Below are positions 60,926 to 64,000 of a DNA stretch of 64,000 bases, piece after piece. The notes under the pieces were generated by a model. The model was not told where the DNA came from. It saw only the letters and a program-made list of their open reading frames with translations, and did no database searches. This stretch comes from Poriferisodalis sp965116245. Lineage in GTDB: Bacteria > Actinomycetota > Acidimicrobiia > Acidimicrobiales > Poriferisodalaceae. Within the stretch, counting starts at the first letter, position 1. Every line of letters begins with the position of its first letter. The stretch lies in the NCBI GenBank assembly GCA_965116245.1, contig OZ220497.1, positions 1,116,001 to 1,180,000 of the forward strand, read 5' to 3'. The translations under genes were made by a program, and so were the position numbers.

Positions 60926-61711
60926 TCAGGTAGCCCAGGTCGCTCCGCCATCAATCTTCAGCACCGAGCCAGTCGTGTAACTCGAGGCTTCAGACGCAAA
61001 GTACAACGCCGCACCGGCAACCTCGTCGGCCTCACCGCCACGGCGCAGCGCGATGTCATTAGCGGCTCGCTCGTTGAAGACATCCATGTCCCAAGCCTTG
61101 GAGATGTCGGTCAGGAACGGTCCGGGCATGATGCAATTCACCCTCACACGAGGCGCATACTCGCGCGCAAAAGACTGCGTAATGGCGTGGATGCCAGCTT
61201 TTGCCGCTCCGTACGCCGTCTCGTTGGGTGTGGGAGCGACCGCAGCCACCGAGCTGACGTTGATGATTGAGCCGCCGCCCGCCTCATACATCCTCTTGCC
61301 AAAAACGGCGGAGGCCCTAAACGGACCCTTCAGGTTTACATCTATCACCTTGTCGAACAGCGCTTCAGACACCTCATGCAGCGATGGATACAGAGGCGAT
61401 AGACCAGCGTTGTTCACCAACACTTCGCAGTGGCCAAACTCGCTGTAGACGCGCTCGCACAGGTCGTCGTTCTGGTCCCAGTAGCCCACGTGGCACTCAA
61501 CCGCCATGGCTTGGCGGCCCGTGGTTTCCCGTACCTCGGCGGCCAGCGTTTCGCAGTTGTCAATCTTGCGCGAAGCAATGACCACATCGGCGCCAGCGTG
61601 AGCGAATGCCAGCACCATCTCGCGGCCAAGGCCACGCGAGCCGCCCGTGACTACCGCTACTCGACCGGAGAGGTCAAATAGCTCCGAGACTGACTTCCCC
61701 TGCTCAACCAT
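60926..61711 (-). CDS. Short-chain dehydrogenase/reductase (second)
   Basis: About 261 residues from ATG 61711. TGGSRGLGRE cofactor loop, NNAG, catalytic NVSS and TAYGAAKAG, and a C-terminal KIDGGATWAT are present. An upstream TTG at 61756 would add GTAESGNAELGTAE, which is entirely 15-bp tandem repeat, so the ATG is preferred. The substrate is unknown. Confidence 0.88.
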   Translation of the reverse strand: MVEQGKSVSELFDLSGRVAVVTGGSRGLGREMVLAFAHAGADVVIASRKIDNCETLAAEVRETTGRQAMAVECHVGYWDQNDDLCERVYSEFGHCEVLVNNAGLSPLYPSLHEVSEALFDKVIDVNLKGPFRASAVFGKRMYEAGGGSIINVSSVAAVAPTPNETAYGAAKAGIHAITQSFAREYAPRVRVNCIMPGPFLTDISKAWDMDVFNERAANDIALRRGGEADEVAGAALYFASEASSYTTGSVLKIDGGATWAT

Positions 61712-61771
61712 CTCAGCGGTGCCCAACTCAGCGTTGCCCGACTCAGCGGTGCCCAAGTCAGCGTTACCAGG
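61712..61771. repeat. Four 15-bp tandem copies between nitroreductase and SDR
   Basis: Units of ctcagcggtgcccaa-type, four head to tail with few changes, running from the SDR start into the nitroreductase stop codon. Confidence 0.88.
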
Positions 61772-62453
61772 TGTTCCAGCTCATCACCGAATCCAGATCG
61801 GTGCGGGTAGCTGTCTTGAAGTCGGTGCCCTTCGTGTAAGCCACCGGGCTCAGCGCGTACTGTCTCACCTTCTCATAGGGGATACCCAGGATCTCCGCAG
61901 CCTCGCGCTCGTAGCCAAGATGCAGTGTCGTCCAACAAGTGCCCAAGCCCCGCTCGCGCGCGGCCAGCATGAAACTCCAAGCCGCTGGGATGATCGAGCC
62001 AGCCTGACCCACCATCATCCGCGGGTCGTCGGTGCGGCCCGTGATACACGGGATGAACAGCACCGGGCTGTATTTCATGTTCCGTGACAGATATTCAGCC
62101 GAGGACGTCACGCGTGCCTGCTGCGCATCACGCTCAGCACCCAGGCCAGACGCCACCCGACCCGCGTACATAGGGCTGTTGCGGTAAGCGTCGAAGCCTT
62201 GCTGGTACAGCGCCGAAATGGCCTCAATCTTGGCGCGCTCGGTTACGAACACGAAGTGCCAGCCCTGCATATTTGAGCCTGTCGGCGCTTGCACAGCGAC
62301 CTCGACGCATTCTCGCAACACCGATTCCGGCACAGGACGGTCAAAGTCGAGCCGCTTTCGTACCGCTCGCGTGGTGCATAGCACCTCATCGGCGGATAGC
62401 CCCAGCCTTAGGGTGCCTGACTCTACGTTTGCTGAAGTTCCTGACTCATTCAT
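61764..62453 (-). CDS. Nitroreductase-family flavoprotein
   Basis: 229 residues with the FMN nitroreductase fold: AVRKRLDFDRPVPESVL, APTGSNMQGWHFVFV, then ERGLGTCWTTLHLGYE and LGIPYEKVRQYALSPVAYTKG. FMN-dependent reduction is expected; the natural substrate is unknown. First gene of the minus-strand cluster with two SDRs, a grouping suggestive of catabolism of a xenobiotic- or lipid-like compound, not certain. Confidence 0.85.
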   Translation of the reverse strand: MNESGTSANVESGTLRLGLSADEVLCTTRAVRKRLDFDRPVPESVLRECVEVAVQAPTGSNMQGWHFVFVTERAKIEAISALYQQGFDAYRNSPMYAGRVASGLGAERDAQQARVTSSAEYLSRNMKYSPVLFIPCITGRTDDPRMMVGQAGSIIPAAWSFMLAARERGLGTCWTTLHLGYEREAAEILGIPYEKVRQYALSPVAYTKGTDFKTATRTDLDSVMSWNTW

Positions 62454-62624
62454 GGCGGGCGAGCGTAGTGGGTGCCGGTCGTGCGTACCTGAGACTCGCC
62501 CAATCCCCCTCCAGCCGAGCCCACATGAGCTAGCCCAGACTCAGCCAGCCCAGACTCAGCCAGCCCCTGGGGAGGCAGTATTGACCGCTTGCCCCCTTAC
62601 TCAGGCAGGGTGGTTGGAGCGGAC

Positions 62625-63593
62625 TCACCGCAGGAACTTGCTGGTGGTGTTGTCCGCCAAAACCCGACCGTCGGTTTGGCAGCTAGCGCAGTAATTCACC
62701 GAATAGCGGGTGTACTCCACGGCACGGACCACGTCGTTGCAGACCGGGCACGGCTGGCCAGCGCGACCGTGTACCGCGGAGGGCCGCTCCGCCGATCGAC
62801 TCATATCCGGACGGTTCCGCTCCACGGCCAGTGATTCGTCTACGACAGCACCGATGGCGGCCACTACCGCGCTGACACTCTGCGCGTCCAGTCGGCGGAC
62901 CGGCGAAAATGGTGACAGTTTCGCTCGGTGACATATCTCGTTTGCGAGTCGCCGTCCGAGCCCGGAGATCACACGTTGGTCTAGGAGGAAATTGTGAAGG
63001 CGAGCTGATTGGTCGGCCATCAGTTCGGTCATGGCTGACGCGTCAACTTCGGTGGCTTCGGGCCCAAGCCCGACCAGTGGTGCCGATTCGTACACATCGT
63101 CGGGTGTATCGCTGGCTAGCACCCACACTCCCGCCCGCTTTTGGGTGCCTGGTTCGGTGAGCATGAGACCCAGCCCGCTTTCGAACTCAAATAGGGCGAG
63201 GCCGTCACGGGCTCGGCGTGGTCGCTTCGCTTCTGGTTTTAGTACTCGCAGCCGACCGCCTTGCATTAGGTGGACCACGACTGTTATCCCCACCGCTTTC
63301 ACCGCGGTAGCCGCCTGGGGCCGCGACTCTGGGGGCAGGGGCTCGGGGGGCCGCGACTCTGGGGGCAGGGGCTCGGGGGGCCGCAACTCCGGGGGCAGGG
63401 GTTCGAATCGCAACAGCAGGTATTTGGCTCGTTGTGTCACGATGCGCAGTGTCCAGCCAACGGCATCATTGGGCGGTGGGCTGGCGGTTTTGAACGCTGT
63501 AATCGACAGTGGCTTTACTAGTTTCAAGACATCGCCAGCCGCGAGTGCCTCAAGTCTCTCTGCGTGCGCTCGGATCTCGGGGATCTCTGGCAA
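62625..63593 (-). CDS. Fpg/Nei-family DNA glycosylase
   Basis: About 322 residues from a TTG at 63593, chosen because it gives M-P-E-I-P-E-I, placing the catalytic Pro2 and Glu3 correctly. KYLLLRFE, VVVHLMQGGRL, the H2TH region (LDQRVISGLGRRLANEI) and a C-terminal zinc finger (CPVCNDVV, YCASCQ) are present. A Pro/Glu-rich insertion of three 10-residue repeats (PPESRPPEPL) lies between strands near residue 62-95, encoded by 30-bp tandem DNA repeats. It removes oxidised bases from DNA. The longer frame to 63653 is not needed. Confidence 0.85.
   Translation of the reverse strand: MPEIPEIRAHAERLEALAAGDVLKLVKPLSITAFKTASPPPNDAVGWTLRIVTQRAKYLLLRFEPLPPELRPPEPLPPESRPPEPLPPESRPQAATAVKAVGITVVVHLMQGGRLRVLKPEAKRPRRARDGLALFEFESGLGLMLTEPGTQKRAGVWVLASDTPDDVYESAPLVGLGPEATEVDASAMTELMADQSARLHNFLLDQRVISGLGRRLANEICHRAKLSPFSPVRRLDAQSVSAVVAAIGAVVDESLAVERNRPDMSRSAERPSAVHGRAGQPCPVCNDVVRAVEYTRYSVNYCASCQTDGRVLADNTTSKFLR
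63321..63410. repeat. Three 30-bp tandem copies inside the glycosylase gene
   Basis: Units at 63321, 63351 and 63381, the first two identical. On the minus strand they encode the PPESRPPEPL decapeptide repeats of the Fpg-family protein. Confidence 0.95.
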
Positions 63594-63606
63594 CGGCCTT
63601 TCGCCC

Positions 63607-64000
63607 CTATTCTGTTGTCCTGCTGGGCCCGCTGGCCTCGCCATGTCCGCCACGTTCGTCGGATTCGCCTGGCTCGCCGGGTCTACTGGGTTCGTCGGCT
63701 AGGGCTTCGCCTAACGCTGCGTTCACGAGTGCCAGCGCTTCTGAGGCTGCGATCAGCACTCGTACATCGCCGGTGACCGTGATGAGTCCGGACTGCAATG
63801 CAGTCAGCGCGGCCAGATCGCCACGTCTCACGGCCTCGGCGGTTTGTCGAGATTGGCTCATGACCACCACCGAGGTGTCCTCAACCACTGCTGGAACCGT
63901 CGATGGGCCCGCTGCTTGTGGGTCTTGTGTAGTGCGGTCGGCTACGGCGGGAACTACTTGTGCGTGGCCGCCATCAATCACTAAGCGGTAGACCATCGCT
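63607..64000 (-). CDS. SCP2-like sterol carrier domain protein (partial, runs off the window)
   Basis: The readable part gives VYRLVIDGGHAQVVPAVADR, then AEAVRRGDLAALTALQSGLITVTGDVRVLIAASEAL, an SCP2-like lipid-carrier signature in which a GDxxAL.L-x-sG repeat and ITVTGD strand recur. An ATG lies at 63996, but the residues before it remain open and the fold is missing its first half, so the gene likely begins beyond the window. It ends in a Gly/Glu/Ser-rich tail. It is followed on the same strand, after 13 bp, by the glycosylase. Confidence 0.6.
   Translation of the reverse strand, partial: AMVYRLVIDGGHAQVVPAVADRTTQDPQAAGPSTVPAVVEDTSVVVMSQSRQTAEAVRRGDLAALTALQSGLITVTGDVRVLIAASEALALVNAALGEALADEPSRPGEPGESDERGGHGEASGPSRTTE

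Noticed and set aside
63395..63415. GGGTTCGAATC motif resembling a T arm
   Set aside because: It is part of the tandem repeat inside the glycosylase gene and lacks the rest of a tRNA.

Overview
The window reads as high-G+C chromosomal DNA of an actinobacterium. Evidence: three WhiB-type regulators, a SenX3/RegX3-like phosphate two-component pair with 11-bp GTTCAC direct repeats in front of pstS, a GlnR-like orphan regulator beside glnA, an actinobacterial Tad locus with a DUF4244-type pilin, a zincin-like DUF2342 relative, and frequent GTG/TTG starts with stop-start overlaps. The combination of MreB, selenocysteine machinery, GSI plus GSII and CWB2 surface proteins suggests a member of the Acidimicrobiia or a nearby deep actinobacterial lineage. 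That placement is an inference from gene content, not a phylogeny.

Layout. 44-2385: aspartate kinase and aspartate-semialdehyde dehydrogenase. 2520-7251: a 6PGDH-type dehydrogenase, tRNA-Pro, a stand-alone receiver protein, a nucleotidyltransferase-HEPN fusion, an NfeD-like protein and a WhiB protein. 7292-15274: selB, selA, the Fe-S carrier mrp, erpA, an unusually compact 2Fe-2S/molybdopterin-like protein, a PPOX protein, RidA and a tiny membrane protein. 15309-20881: nitrogen block (GlnR-like regulator, GSI, GSII, glutamine-dependent NAD synthetase). 20994-22316: a primary-like sigma factor, a 24-residue membrane peptide and selC (tRNA-Sec, anticodon TCA). 22535-26446: Tad pilus genes. 26575-27806: two WhiB proteins, TatA and a hypothetical. 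27820-34935: PHO box, pstSCAB, phoU, senX3 and regX3. 34948-42783: MFS transporter, a DUF2342-like protein that lost its HExxH motif, an epimerase-like protein, moaE, mreB, a PDZ-Lon-like protease and a repeat-rich coiled-coil protein. 43062-57020: five consecutive secreted proteins with cell-wall-binding repeat 2 (CWB2) domains, the last fused to a trypsin-like protease. 57021-60026: an antitoxin pseudogene, pyrE and an ECF sigma factor with a very long C-terminal extension. 60075-64000: two SDRs, a nitroreductase, an Fpg-family glycosylase and a partial SCP2-like gene.

How it fits together. selA, selB and selC together show that this genome decodes UGA as selenocysteine, although neither selD nor a selenoprotein is visible here. 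mrp and erpA sit beside a 2Fe-2S protein, and moaE supplies molybdopterin, so a molybdo-flavin/iron-sulfur hydroxylase theme is plausible. The Pst transporter, PhoU and SenX3/RegX3 form a complete phosphate-sensing circuit with a recognisable operator.

Two features stand out. First, the 14-kb CWB2 block looks like a dedicated cell-surface system: four large binding proteins, three of them sharing a second C-terminal module, plus one CWB2-anchored protease, followed after pyrE by an ECF sigma factor that looks membrane-tethered. Second, the whole window is peppered with short tandem duplications of about 15-18 bp, both between genes and as in-frame insertions in housekeeping enzymes (SelA, NadE, Fpg, GlnA, TadC, SenX3), which points to an unusual genome-wide duplication process.
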